Shown piece after piece: positions 8,114 to 16,135 of a DNA stretch of 37,013 nucleotides. The notes under the pieces were generated by a model. It was not told where the DNA came from, did not search any database, and saw only the letters and a program-made list of their open reading frames with translations. Every line of letters starts with the position of its first letter. The stretch's first letter is position 1. The stretch lies in NCBI GenBank assembly GCA_964469055.1, contig CAYXXN010000005.1, positions 1 to 37,013 on the forward strand. The letters are read 5' to 3'. Position numbers and translations under genes: made by a program. This DNA is from CAYXXN01 sp964469055. Lineage in GTDB: Bacteria > Acidobacteriota > Thermoanaerobaculia > Multivoradales > JAHEKO01.

Positions 8114-9622
8114 ATGGGCATCATGTCGCCGACGGCAGCGCTGGCCACCTTGAGTCCAACCCCGGCTCCGCCGGACCGCCTGAGCGATGCGTTATTCCGG
8201 GTGGCGATCGAGGACGCCACAGTCGGGGTCGCCCTGATCGACATGCGGGGCCGCATCCGCTTCCTCAATTGGGCCGCCGCCCACATGGTGGGCTACAGCG
8301 TGGCCGAGCTCACCGGCAAGCCGCTCGTCCGCATCCTGCGGCAGGCCAGTGAGAGCCAGATCGACACGCTCTTCGGAGCGTGCCCGGATCTGGACCAGCC
8401 GTATCCACGCTGGCACGCCAGGGCATTGACGGCCCGGGCCAAGGACGGCAGGCCGGTGCACGTCGAGGTGTCCGCCGCCAAGATGGGCCTGGCGGAAGAG
8501 CCCCTCGTCGTCGTTTTCGTTCGGGACAACCTGCGCCACCGGCGCATCGAGGACGAGTTGCGAAAGACCCAGCGTCGCCTGGAGATGCTCAACGAAATCA
8601 TGCACTTCGCCGCCCACCATCGAGAGTGCCCGCCGATCTGGCAGAAAGTCTGCGACACGCTGACCGGAGCCTTCGGCTGGAGCATGGTCGGCTGCCTCCT
8701 CCAGGGCGCTGGGGGCGAGCTCTGCTGGGGGCCGACGGCGGGGGGCCCGGCCGCCGGAACACCTCTCGATCCGGCCAACCTCCTGGCCAGCCGCGTCGCC
8801 TCGGAACGACGGTCCACGTACCTGCCGGCCCTGGAGGCCGAGCCCGACTATCTCCCGGTCGTCAGCGGCGCGCAGTCTGCCATCCTGGTGCCGGTCCAGC
8901 ACCGCGACGCGATCCTCGGCCTGCTCGCCTGCGAGAGTCGGCAGAGCGGCGCCTTTGCCGATCACGTGATCTTCCTCGAATCACTCGCCGAGCAGATCGC
9001 AGCACCCCTCGCCGCCGCGCTCGAGGACGAGGAAGCGCTCCGCCGGAGTCGAGCGCTCGAAACGCTCAGCGAAGTTTCGCGCATCGCCCTCGAGACGACC
9101 GAACTCGACGAGGTTCTCGAGCGCATCGTCGGCTACGTCCAGCACCGCTTCGACTTACCGTTCGTATACATCGCACTGGCGGACGAGAATAACGAGCAGT
9201 TGCAGCTGCGGTCGATCGCCGCAAAGACGATCTTGAACGCCAGCCTCGGAGAGAGCTTCCCGATCGCCGGGGGCAGCGTGATCGGACGCGCCTTCCGCAC
9301 CGGCGAGCCTCAGCTGGTGCCCGACGTCTCCCGGGATCCCGACTACCTGGAAGCCTCGCCCCTGGTGCGCGCCGAGCTGGCGATCCCCATTCGGCTCCAC
9401 GAAGGGGTTCTGGGGGTGCTCAATCTCGAGAGCTCGGACGCCGCCGACTTCTCGACCGAGTCTTGTCGGATTCTCTGCCTGCTCGCCGACCAGGTCGCGG
9501 GCGCCGTCTTGCTGACCATGATGAACCGTCGCTTGCAGCAGACGACCGAGCAGCTTGCTGCTGCCAACGCCGACCAGGCGAAACGCGCCGGCGGCAAGCG
9601 CGTCTCCCTTCAGTCCAGGTAG
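8114..9622 (+). CDS. PAS-GAF-GAF sensor protein without an output domain
   Basis: A 502-residue soluble receptor. A PAS domain occupies about 25-140, with the typical VGVALIDMRGRIRFLNWAAA opening. Two GAF domains follow (about 165-305 and 312-470), joined by helical linkers. The end is a short coiled-coil-like helix (LQQTTEQLAAANADQAKRA) where proteins of this type normally continue into a histidine kinase or GGDEF domain. No such domain follows, and the stop lies 13 bases inside the convergent neighbour. It may signal through protein contacts with the two upstream kinases, or be a truncated receptor. ATG 8114 is used; ATG 8123 is also possible. GACAAT at 8110-8115 overlaps the start, hinting at transcription from further upstream. 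GC is low for the window (36 of 60 at 8581-8640). Confidence 0.85.
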   Translation: MGIMSPTAALATLSPTPAPPDRLSDALFRVAIEDATVGVALIDMRGRIRFLNWAAAHMVGYSVAELTGKPLVRILRQASESQIDTLFGACPDLDQPYPRWHARALTARAKDGRPVHVEVSAAKMGLAEEPLVVVFVRDNLRHRRIEDELRKTQRRLEMLNEIMHFAAHHRECPPIWQKVCDTLTGAFGWSMVGCLLQGAGGELCWGPTAGGPAAGTPLDPANLLASRVASERRSTYLPALEAEPDYLPVVSGAQSAILVPVQHRDAILGLLACESRQSGAFADHVIFLESLAEQIAAPLAAALEDEEALRRSRALETLSEVSRIALETTELDEVLERIVGYVQHRFDLPFVYIALADENNEQLQLRSIAAKTILNASLGESFPIAGGSVIGRAFRTGEPQLVPDVSRDPDYLEASPLVRAELAIPIRLHEGVLGVLNLESSDAADFSTESCRILCLLADQVAGAVLLTMMNRRLQQTTEQLAAANADQAKRAGGKRVSLQSR

Positions 9623-11241
9623 CCCAGCGCCCGCAGCATCTCCTCGTGCTGGGCGGAGAGCTCGGTGGTCTGCGCCCGCGCCAGCGGCCGCCACTCGAGG
9701 GCCGCGAGGCGCCGGGCGAGGCGGCGGTGGAGGGTCGGCTCGGCGCGCGAGAGATCGCGAGTAGCGAGGGGATCGCGGGTGAGGTCGAACAACTCCGTTC
9801 GAGTGAGGGTCGGTCCCTGCATGAGGAGGGAGAGACACCGTTCGTCGTCGCCCTCGCCCACCCGTGCCGGAACGTCGCAGCCGTCGGCCTCGAGGGTGAG
9901 GCGATGGCGGTCCTCGCCTGCCGGGAGCGGCACTTGGAAGTAGGCCCACTCGACACCCACCTCGAGCTCGGTCAGCGGCCGTTCATCGACGCTCACACGC
10001 ACGGCGCGCGGGCGGTAGAAGCTCCTGCCCAGGAAATCGAGCTCCTCGCCGCCGAGATCGAAGACGGCGCGGCGGGAGATCCAAGTGCCGTCGGGGTCGG
10101 AGTCGTAGACGACGAGATGGAATTGGTAGAGGTCGCCGCCCTCGCGGACGATCAGCGTGCGGTTGCGCTCCTCGTCGAAGACCTCGGCGTAGGCCTCGGC
10201 GTCCGGGCAGCTCGCCGGATCGCGCAGGCAGGGCACGAGGCTCGTACCCGGCAGGCCGGGCGGGGCGCTGATGCCGGCCAGGTCGTAGAGCGTCGGCGCG
10301 AGGTCGACGAGCTGCGCCAACGTCGACAGCCGCACGCCGGACAACTGATCTGGGTGGACGAGGAACAGCGGCACGAACAGGCTCTCGGGATAGAGCTGGG
10401 TGTGGCCGAGACGGCGGTGCTCGAGGAACTCCTCGCCGTGGTCCGAGGTCAGGACCAAGGTGGTCTCGTCTGCCAGGCCCAGCCGCTCGACCTCGGCGAC
10501 GAAGGCCGCGAGTACCTCGTCCACGTAGCGGATCGTGCCGTCGTAGAGGCGGCCGAAGTCCTCGACTGTCGCTAGGTCGAAAGCGTGCTTGCCGCGGTTG
10601 AAGTCGCGCAGGTTCTCGCCCTTCGAGAGCGCTGCCCGGCTCGGGTCGGCGGGGGCGAAGCGCGTCGCGAACTCCCCCGGCGGGGCGTAGGGGTCGTGGA
10701 TTGCGTAGCTGTGGAGGAAGAGGAAGAAGCGCTCCTCCGGGCCGAGGCCGCGCAGGAAGGCGAGGCCGCGCTCGAGGGTGGCTTCGATATCGGTGTCCCG
10801 CTGGTAGGGCGGATCCGCGAATGTCTCGAAGCCGCGGGCGAAGCCGTAACCGCCGGCCACGAAGCCGCCCTCGGTGAAGCCGGCGGTGCGGAAGCCGGCG
10901 GCGCGGAAGCGTTCGGGAAGCGTCGGCACCTCGGCGGCGAGCACGCCGTTCGGGGGATAAACCCCGTGCTGCTGCGGGTAGAGGCCCGTGAACAGCGACA
11001 TGTGGGAGACGAGGGTGGCCGGATACGGCGCCAGCACGCGCTGGAAGACGGTCGCCCGCTCCGCGAGCCGCGCGAGGAACGGGCTCGTCTCCTCCCCGTA
11101 GCCGTAAGCCGACAGACGATCCGCGCGCAGCGTGTCCAAGGACACGACGATGTACCCACGGGTCGGGCGCGGCTCGAAACCCGCGGGCGGCTGGGCGGGG
11201 GGAGGAGAAGCCGGCCGACCACAGCCGACGGACAACAGCAT
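9610..11241 (-). CDS. Sulfatase-like alkaline-phosphatase-superfamily lipoprotein
   Basis: A 543-residue metallo-hydrolase of the sulfatase/alkaline-phosphatase fold. Metal ligands visible are D36 (SLDTLRAD), D267/H268 (SDHGEEF) and H280. The nucleophile region reads TLVSHMSLFTG, so residue 76 is Thr where true sulfatases carry Cys or Ser in CxPxR. This points to a phosphoesterase or phosphotransferase-like activity rather than formylglycine chemistry. The N-terminus MLLSVGC resembles a lipobox followed by a Pro-rich linker, suggesting an outer-membrane or periplasmic lipoprotein. From the ATG at 11241 the signal peptide is too short. In-frame codons upstream are hydrophobic (AVVSLVFPVPVVAVGL) but contain no ATG, GTG or TTG. 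The C-terminal region (after about 340) is of unknown role. It overlaps the PAS-GAF-GAF gene by 13 bases, tail to tail. Confidence 0.85.
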   Translation of the reverse strand: MLLSVGCGRPASPPPAQPPAGFEPRPTRGYIVVSLDTLRADRLSAYGYGEETSPFLARLAERATVFQRVLAPYPATLVSHMSLFTGLYPQQHGVYPPNGVLAAEVPTLPERFRAAGFRTAGFTEGGFVAGGYGFARGFETFADPPYQRDTDIEATLERGLAFLRGLGPEERFFLFLHSYAIHDPYAPPGEFATRFAPADPSRAALSKGENLRDFNRGKHAFDLATVEDFGRLYDGTIRYVDEVLAAFVAEVERLGLADETTLVLTSDHGEEFLEHRRLGHTQLYPESLFVPLFLVHPDQLSGVRLSTLAQLVDLAPTLYDLAGISAPPGLPGTSLVPCLRDPASCPDAEAYAEVFDEERNRTLIVREGGDLYQFHLVVYDSDPDGTWISRRAVFDLGGEELDFLGRSFYRPRAVRVSVDERPLTELEVGVEWAYFQVPLPAGEDRHRLTLEADGCDVPARVGEGDDERCLSLLMQGPTLTRTELFDLTRDPLATRDLSRAEPTLHRRLARRLAALEWRPLARAQTTELSAQHEEMLRALGYLD

Positions 11242-11266
11242 CAGGCCAACAGCGACAACCGGAACA

Positions 11267-11303
11267 GGGAAGACAAGAGAAACAACCGCTCGAGTAAGAG
11301 GGG
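11267..11303. repeat. AT-rich dispersed element upstream of the sulfatase-like gene
   Basis: It starts GGGAAGACAAGAGAAACAAC and continues CGCTCGAGTAAGAGGGG. It aligns with the dnaE2 element at 14526-14563 and shares the GAGTAAG-type core with the other copies. It lies in the leader of the minus-strand sulfatase-like gene. Confidence 0.45.
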
Positions 11304-11344
11304 AGTGTCCTCGGCGGTCGTGCCGCGCGCTCCAGGTCGTTTCC

Positions 11345-11359
11345 CTACTTGAAATCAGT
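11345..11359. repeat. AT-rich dispersed element, intergenic copy
   Basis: CTACTTGAAATCAGT lies 13 bases 3' of the SRAP stop. It differs by one base from CTACTCGAAATCAGT at 29169-29183 inside mobA, and its first 12 bases recur exactly on the minus strand at 28760-28771. Confidence 0.55.
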
Positions 11360-11371
11360 TGCAGTTCCTGT

Positions 11372-12040
11372 TCAGCCGAAGAGGCTGGGCTGCGTCGGGG
11401 CGACGCGAATGACGCACTCCGGCCCCTCGCGGTCGGCGCTGTTGACGAAGGTCGACACCGGGTAGGTCTCGAGTGGATCTGGGAAGGGAACGAGAAGAGC
11501 GGCGAGCTCCTCGCTCGAGTCCTCGCCGAGCCAGGCCGTGTGCGCCGCCCGGGGCAAGATCACCGGCATGCGGTCGTGGAGCCAGGCGATCGCCGGCGTG
11601 GCATCGGTCGTCAGAATGGCGAAGGAGCCGTGGATCTCCTCTTTCTGCGCCGACCAGGGATCCCACAGCCCGGCGAAGGCGAAGAGCCCCCCGGCCGCCG
11701 GCCGGACCAGGTAGGGCTGCCGCACGGCGCCCTCGCGCCGCCACTCGAAGAAGCCGTCGGCGGGAACGAGACAGCGGCGGCGGGCGAAGGCGTCGGCAAA
11801 GCCGGCCTTGGTGGCAGCCGTCTCGGCGCGGGCGTTGATCACTGTCGGCACGCTGCCGATGCCTTGCAGGCCCCAGCGCATCGTCTCGAGGACCCTCCGG
11901 CCGCCGGGGGCGAGCCGTACGACCGGCGCCGGTTGGGTCGGGGCGATGTTGTAGCGGGGGGCCAGCTCGGGCGCCGCGTCGAGCTCCAGGAGTTCCGCCA
12001 GCAGCTCGGACGGAGTCGACAGCGAGTACCGGCCGCACAT
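11372..12040 (-). CDS. SOS response-associated peptidase (SRAP; YedK/HMCES family)
   Basis: A 222-residue SRAP protein. The family forms a thiazolidine crosslink to abasic sites in single-stranded DNA through an N-terminal cysteine and so protects stalled forks. The required residues are visible: C2 (exposed after Met removal, MCGRYSL), N69, R71 and E73 in NARAET, E99 in GFFEW, and H155 in HDRMP. Length is normal. The ATG at 12038-12040 is the only sensible start because Cys must be residue 2. It is divergent from dnaE2 across 63 bases, the typical setting of SRAP next to SOS mutagenesis genes, and probably shares its regulation. The 130 bases between its stop and the sulfatase start hold two AT-rich elements described separately. 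Confidence 0.95.
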   Translation of the reverse strand: MCGRYSLSTPSELLAELLELDAAPELAPRYNIAPTQPAPVVRLAPGGRRVLETMRWGLQGIGSVPTVINARAETAATKAGFADAFARRRCLVPADGFFEWRREGAVRQPYLVRPAAGGLFAFAGLWDPWSAQKEEIHGSFAILTTDATPAIAWLHDRMPVILPRAAHTAWLGEDSSEELAALLVPFPDPLETYPVSTFVNSADREGPECVIRVAPTQPSLFG

Positions 12041-12063
12041 CGGCGGGATGGTAGCGCAGGACC

Positions 12064-12092
12064 TTGATTTACGCCTTGTTTATGCCTATCGT
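12064..12092 (+). promoter_or_regulatory. dnaE2 promoter with a TTTAYGCCTW tandem repeat
   Basis: The 63-base SRAP/dnaE2 divergent region is its own AT-rich island. TTGATT (12064-12069) and TATCGT (12087-12092) are spaced 17 bp, like a sigma-70 promoter, 11 bases before the dnaE2 GTG. Overlapping them, TTTACGCCTTG (12068-12078) and TTTATGCCTAT (12079-12089) form an 11-bp direct repeat, about one helical turn, which is a candidate operator for a damage regulator. I do not recognise a standard LexA box. Confidence 0.45.
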
Positions 12093-12103
12093 GAGGGCTC
12101 GCC

Positions 12104-15100
12104 GTGCCCCTCCCCTACGTCGAGCTCCACGCCGCCTCCGCTTTCTCCTTCTTGGATGGCGCCTCCCTGCCCGAGGACTTGATCGAGCGCGCCGCCGAGC
12201 TCGAGTTGCCCGCCGTCGCCTTGGCCGACCGCAACGGCCTCTACGGCGCGCCGCGTTTCCACAAGGCGGCGAAAGAGGCGGGGATCAGAGCCATCGTGGG
12301 AGTAGAAGTTGTTTTCGAATGGAGAAACGGGGCGACCTCTCCTCGTCTCACCCTCCTGGTCGCCAACCGCACCGGCTACCGCAATCTCTGCAAGCTCCTC
12401 ACCGCCGCGGCACGGGGGCGGCCGAAGGGTGAGGCGCGGATCGACTGGCAAATGCTGGAACAGCACAGTGAAGGCCTCCACCTCCTCACCGGCGGTGACG
12501 AAGGACCGCTCGCCCGTGCGCTCGAAGCGGACGGGCACGACGCGGCAGAGTGCCTCCTCGCGCGCCTCGCTCACCTCTTCCCGGACCGCCTCCATGTCGA
12601 GCTGCAACGCCACCTCGACCGCCAGGAAGAAGACCGCAATCAGGCTTTGGTCGACCTCGCCCGCCGCCTGCGTCTCCCGCTCGTCGCCACCAACGGCGTG
12701 CGTTACGCCACCCAGTGCGACAAACAGCTCCACGATGTCCTCACCTGCATTCGTTCCCACACCCACCTCGACGCTGCCGGCCGGCTGCTGGCCGCCCACC
12801 GAGAGCGCCACTTGAAAAGCGCCGCCGAGATGACCTCCCTTTTCCCCGATCGGTTGAAGGCCGTCGCCGAGAGCGCGGCGCTCGCCACTAGCCTCGACTT
12901 CACCCTGGCCGACCTGGGCTACCGCTTCCCCAACTACCCTCTGCCGCCGGGCGAGACCCCGATCTCGTATCTCCGCCAGCTCACCTGGAACGAGGCGCAA
13001 GTCCGCTTCCGGCCGCTCTCCGGCCGGGCCCAGGACCAGCTCGCCCGAGAGCTCGCGCTGATCGACAAGCTCGACCTCGCCGGCTACTTCCTGATCGTCC
13101 GCGACCTCGTCCAGTTCTGCAAACGCGAGGGGATCATGGTGCAGGGCCGCGGCTCGGCCGCCAACAGCGCCGTCTGCTACGCGCTCACGATCACCGCCGT
13201 CGACCCGGTGAAGATGGACCTGCTCTTCGAGCGCTTCCTCTCCGAGGAGCGCGGCGAGTGGCCGGACATCGATTTGGATCTCCCCTCCGGCGAGCCGCGC
13301 GAGAAGGCGATCCAATACGTCTACGAGCGCTACGGCCCGCACGGCGCGGCGATGACCGCCAACGTCATCACCTACCGCGACCGCTCGGCGGCGCGCGAGG
13401 TGGCCAAGGCCATGGGTTACTCCGCCGAGCAGGTCGATCGGCTGGCCAAGCAGCTCGGCCGCTGGCACTACGACCGCTGCCGCGGCGACCCCAAGTCGAT
13501 GGCCGCCGAGCTCGCCGCCGCTGGCTTCGACCCCGAGGAGGCGCGCCTCCAGCTCTTCGTCGATCTCTGGCGGCGCATCCAGAACCTGCCCCGCCACCTG
13601 GGCCAACATTCGGGCGGCATGGTCCTCGCCGCCGGCCGTCTCGACGAGGTCGTGCCCCTCGAGCCCGCCGCCATGGAGGGCCGCGTCGTCGTGCAGTGGG
13701 ACAAGGACGACTGCGCCGATCTCGGGATCATCAAGGTCGACCTCCTCGGCCTCGGCATGCTCCAGGCCCTCGAGGAGGCGATCCCGCTCATCCACGACCG
13801 GGAGCGCATCGACGTCGACCTCGCTCACCTGCCGCCCGACGATCCGGAGACCTACGAGATGTTGCGACACGCCGACACGGTAGGCGTCTTCCAGGTCGAG
13901 AGCCGGGCGCAGATGGCCTCGCTCCCCCGCAACTCCCCCCGCACCTTTTACGACCTCGTCGTGCAGGTGGCGATCATCCGCCCCGGCCCGATCGTCGGTG
14001 GCATGGTCCACCCCTACTTCGAGCGCCGCCGCGGCCGAGAGCCCGTCACCTACCCGCACCCCTGCCTCGAGCCCATCCTGGCGCGCACCTTGGGCATCCC
14101 CCTCTTCCAGGAGCAGATCCTACGCGTCGCCATGACGGCGGCCGGCCTTTCCGGCGGCGAGGCCGAGGAGCTGCGGCGGGCGATGGGCTTCAAGCGCTCG
14201 GTCGAGCGCATGGCGGCGATCGAGGCGAAGCTGCGCCGCGGCATGGCCGCGCGCGGCATCACGGGCGAGACCCAGGACGCGATCGTCAAGGCCATCACCT
14301 CCTTCGCCCTCTACGGCTTCCCCGAGTCCCACGCCGCGAGCTTCGCCTTGATCGCCTACGCCAGCGCGTACTTGAAGGCCCACCACCCCACGGCCTTCCT
14401 CATCGCGCTCTTGAACGCCTGGCCGATGGGCTTCTACCACCCCGCCACCTTGGTCAAGGACGCGCAGCGACATGGGGTGGAGGTGCGCGCGATCGATGTG
14501 AATCACTCGGGGTGGGCGTGTAGGTGGGAAAACAAAGAAACAGATCAGGTAAGGGAAAAACAGCGGGAGGGGGCCAGGCCGCCGGGCGGTGCGTGTCGTT
14601 TGGGGCTGCGCTTCGTCGCCGGGTTGCGTCGGGCCGCTGCGGAAGCGATCGAGGTCGCGCAACTGCGCGCGCCTTTCCGCGATCCCGACGACCTCGCTCG
14701 GCGCTGCCGCCTGCGTGTCGACGAGCTCGCCACCCTGGCCGAGATCGGCGCCTTGGCCTCCCTCGGCCTCACCCGGCGGCAGGCTCTCTGGCAGGCGGCG
14801 CGGGCGGCGCGCCCGGCGGGCGAGCTGTTCGCAGGGGAGACAGGTGGGGCAAGGCACCCGGCATCGGAAACCTCCCCCTTACTCGAAATGACCCCCTTCG
14901 AAGAGACTCTCGCGGACTACGCCGGCGCCAATCTCACCACCGGCCCGCACCCTCTCGCCCACCTGCGCCCCGCCCTCGACCGCCACCGCGTCGTGCCCGC
15001 GGCCCGCCTCGCCGGCCTCGCCCACGGCACCCGCGTGCGCACCGCCGGCGCCGTCACCGTCCGCCAGCGTCCGGGCACCGCCAAGGGAGTGCTCTTCCTC

Positions 15101-15301
15101 ACTCTCGAGGACGAAACTGGAATGTCACAGGCGATCGTCAGCCCCGAGCTGCTGCAGCGCGAGCGCCAGGTTCTCGTCGGCGCGGCCGGCCTCGTCGTCG
15201 AAGGGGTGCTCCTCCACCGCGACGGCAGCTACTCCGTGCGCGCCGAGCGCTGCTGGCGGCTCACCGACCTGGCCGCCGCGCCCAGTCACGATTTCCGGTG
15301 A
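12104..15301 (+). CDS. dnaE2: Error-prone DNA polymerase DnaE2
   Basis: A 1065-residue C-family polymerase alpha subunit of the DnaE2/ImuC class, which carries out translesion synthesis with ImuA and ImuB. The PHP domain opens VELHAASAFSFLDGAS. Catalytic aspartates are D390 and D392 (PDIDLD) and D546 (KVDLLGLGML). Other visible motifs are QGRGSAANSAVCY and the DnaE2-typical LGQHSGGMVL. A C-terminal OB-fold (about 975-1030) is present. The GTG at 12104 begins exactly at the family N-terminus. Odd: residues about 808-825 (14526 onward) form a charged, AT-rich insertion relative to my memory of the family, and two other AT-rich patches occur at residues 70-76 and 926-929. Its partner imuB is 11 kb upstream instead of adjacent. 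Confidence 0.95.
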   Translation: MPLPYVELHAASAFSFLDGASLPEDLIERAAELELPAVALADRNGLYGAPRFHKAAKEAGIRAIVGVEVVFEWRNGATSPRLTLLVANRTGYRNLCKLLTAAARGRPKGEARIDWQMLEQHSEGLHLLTGGDEGPLARALEADGHDAAECLLARLAHLFPDRLHVELQRHLDRQEEDRNQALVDLARRLRLPLVATNGVRYATQCDKQLHDVLTCIRSHTHLDAAGRLLAAHRERHLKSAAEMTSLFPDRLKAVAESAALATSLDFTLADLGYRFPNYPLPPGETPISYLRQLTWNEAQVRFRPLSGRAQDQLARELALIDKLDLAGYFLIVRDLVQFCKREGIMVQGRGSAANSAVCYALTITAVDPVKMDLLFERFLSEERGEWPDIDLDLPSGEPREKAIQYVYERYGPHGAAMTANVITYRDRSAAREVAKAMGYSAEQVDRLAKQLGRWHYDRCRGDPKSMAAELAAAGFDPEEARLQLFVDLWRRIQNLPRHLGQHSGGMVLAAGRLDEVVPLEPAAMEGRVVVQWDKDDCADLGIIKVDLLGLGMLQALEEAIPLIHDRERIDVDLAHLPPDDPETYEMLRHADTVGVFQVESRAQMASLPRNSPRTFYDLVVQVAIIRPGPIVGGMVHPYFERRRGREPVTYPHPCLEPILARTLGIPLFQEQILRVAMTAAGLSGGEAEELRRAMGFKRSVERMAAIEAKLRRGMAARGITGETQDAIVKAITSFALYGFPESHAASFALIAYASAYLKAHHPTAFLIALLNAWPMGFYHPATLVKDAQRHGVEVRAIDVNHSGWACRWENKETDQVREKQREGARPPGGACRLGLRFVAGLRRAAAEAIEVAQLRAPFRDPDDLARRCRLRVDELATLAEIGALASLGLTRRQALWQAARAARPAGELFAGETGGARHPASETSPLLEMTPFEETLADYAGANLTTGPHPLAHLRPALDRHRVVPAARLAGLAHGTRVRTAGAVTVRQRPGTAKGVLFLTLEDETGMSQAIVSPELLQRERQVLVGAAGLVVEGVLLHRDGSYSVRAERCWRLTDLAAAPSHDFR
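14526..14563. repeat. AT-rich dispersed element inside dnaE2
   Basis: A purine-rich segment containing ACAAAGAAACAG and CAGGTAAGGGAAAAACAG. It matches the segment at 11267-11303 over about 33 bases with small gaps. Bases 14521-14560 are 37.5% GC (15 of 40), against about 77% in nearby dnaE2. It encodes the charged insertion ENKETDQVREKQ. Confidence 0.5.
14879..14889. repeat. AT-rich dispersed element core, second copy in dnaE2
   Basis: TTACTCGAAAT follows a run of C bases and encodes LLEM in dnaE2 using the rare Leu codon TTA. It matches the core TACTCGAAAT of the mobA copy. Confidence 0.35.
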
Positions 15302-15313
15302 GACCCGCGCGCC

Positions 15314-16099
15314 TCAACCCTCGAGCTGCATCCCCATCACGTGATACCCGGCGTCCACGTACACCACCTCGCCGGTGATACCGGAGGCCAGCGGCGAGAG
15401 CAGGAAGACGCCGAGTCGCCCGACCTCCTCCGGCGTGATGTTGCGGCCCAGCGGCGCCATCGAGGCGACCTTCGCGTGCATGGTCGTGAAACCAGGGATG
15501 CTCCGCGCCGCCACGGTCTTCACCGGCCCGGCCGACACCGCATTCACCCGCACGCCCTTCGGGCCCATCTCGTAGGCCAGGTAGCGCACGCTCCCCTCGA
15601 GGGCGCTCTTGGCGATGGCCATGACGTTGTACTTGGGGACAACCTTCTCGGAGGCGTAGTAGGTGAGCGTCACCAGGCCGGCTCCCGGGGCGAGCAGCGG
15701 CTCGGCGCGGCGGGCGATCGCCACCAGCGAATAGGCCGAGACCTCGAGGGCCGTGAGCCAGTCGGCGCGTGTCGTGTCCACGTAGCGTCCCGTCATTGCC
15801 TCGCGGGGCGCGAAGGCGATGGCATGGACGATGCCGTCGAGCGTGCCCCAGCGCGACGCGAGCTCGCCGAAGACGCGATCGAGATCGGCGTCCACCGTCA
15901 CGTCGCAGGGCAGCACGGGACAGTCGGCGAGCCGCGCCGTCAGCTCCTCCACCGTCTCCCGCAGGCGCTCGCCCTGATACGTGAACCCCATCGTCGCCCC
16001 CGCCGCGATCGCCTGCTCGGCGATCGCCCAGCCGAGGCTGTGCTTGTTGGTGACGCCCATCACCAGGATGCGCTTGCCGGCAAGATCGATCGGGAGCAT
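15314..16099 (-). CDS. fabI: Enoyl-[acyl-carrier-protein] reductase (NADH) FabI
   Basis: A 261-residue short-chain dehydrogenase of the FabI class, catalysing the last reduction of each fatty-acid elongation cycle in the cytoplasm. FabI hallmarks are KRILVMGVTNKHSLGWAIA at the NAD site and the catalytic set Y147, Y157 and K164 (TYYASEKVVPKYNVMAIAK), offset by one from E. coli Y146/Y156/K163. The ATG at 16097-16099 gives the family N-terminus MLPIDLAGKR. The frame stays open much further upstream, but that extension runs antisense to the acyltransferase gene and is not part of the protein. It is divergent from a PlsC-like acyltransferase, so lipid synthesis genes meet here. It is convergent with dnaE2, with 12 bases between stops. 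Confidence 0.96.
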   Translation of the reverse strand: MLPIDLAGKRILVMGVTNKHSLGWAIAEQAIAAGATMGFTYQGERLRETVEELTARLADCPVLPCDVTVDADLDRVFGELASRWGTLDGIVHAIAFAPREAMTGRYVDTTRADWLTALEVSAYSLVAIARRAEPLLAPGAGLVTLTYYASEKVVPKYNVMAIAKSALEGSVRYLAYEMGPKGVRVNAVSAGPVKTVAARSIPGFTTMHAKVASMAPLGRNITPEEVGRLGVFLLSPLASGITGEVVYVDAGYHVMGMQLEG

Positions 16100-16129
16100 G
16101 GCGGGAGATGTTAGCCCACCGCCCTCCCG

Positions 16130-16135
16130 TACAAT
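16130..16135 (+). promoter_or_regulatory. -10-like TACAAT before the acyltransferase gene
   Basis: TACAAT lies within the 11-mer GTACAATCCAC shared with 5859-5869. It ends nine bases before the CTG at 16145, so a transcript starting here would be almost leaderless. Confidence 0.4.

Noticed and set aside
12086..14059. 657-codon minus-strand open frame opposite dnaE2
   Set aside because: It is a GC-rich shadow frame of a clear polymerase gene, with low-complexity Glu/Val/Gly/Ala composition and no domain.
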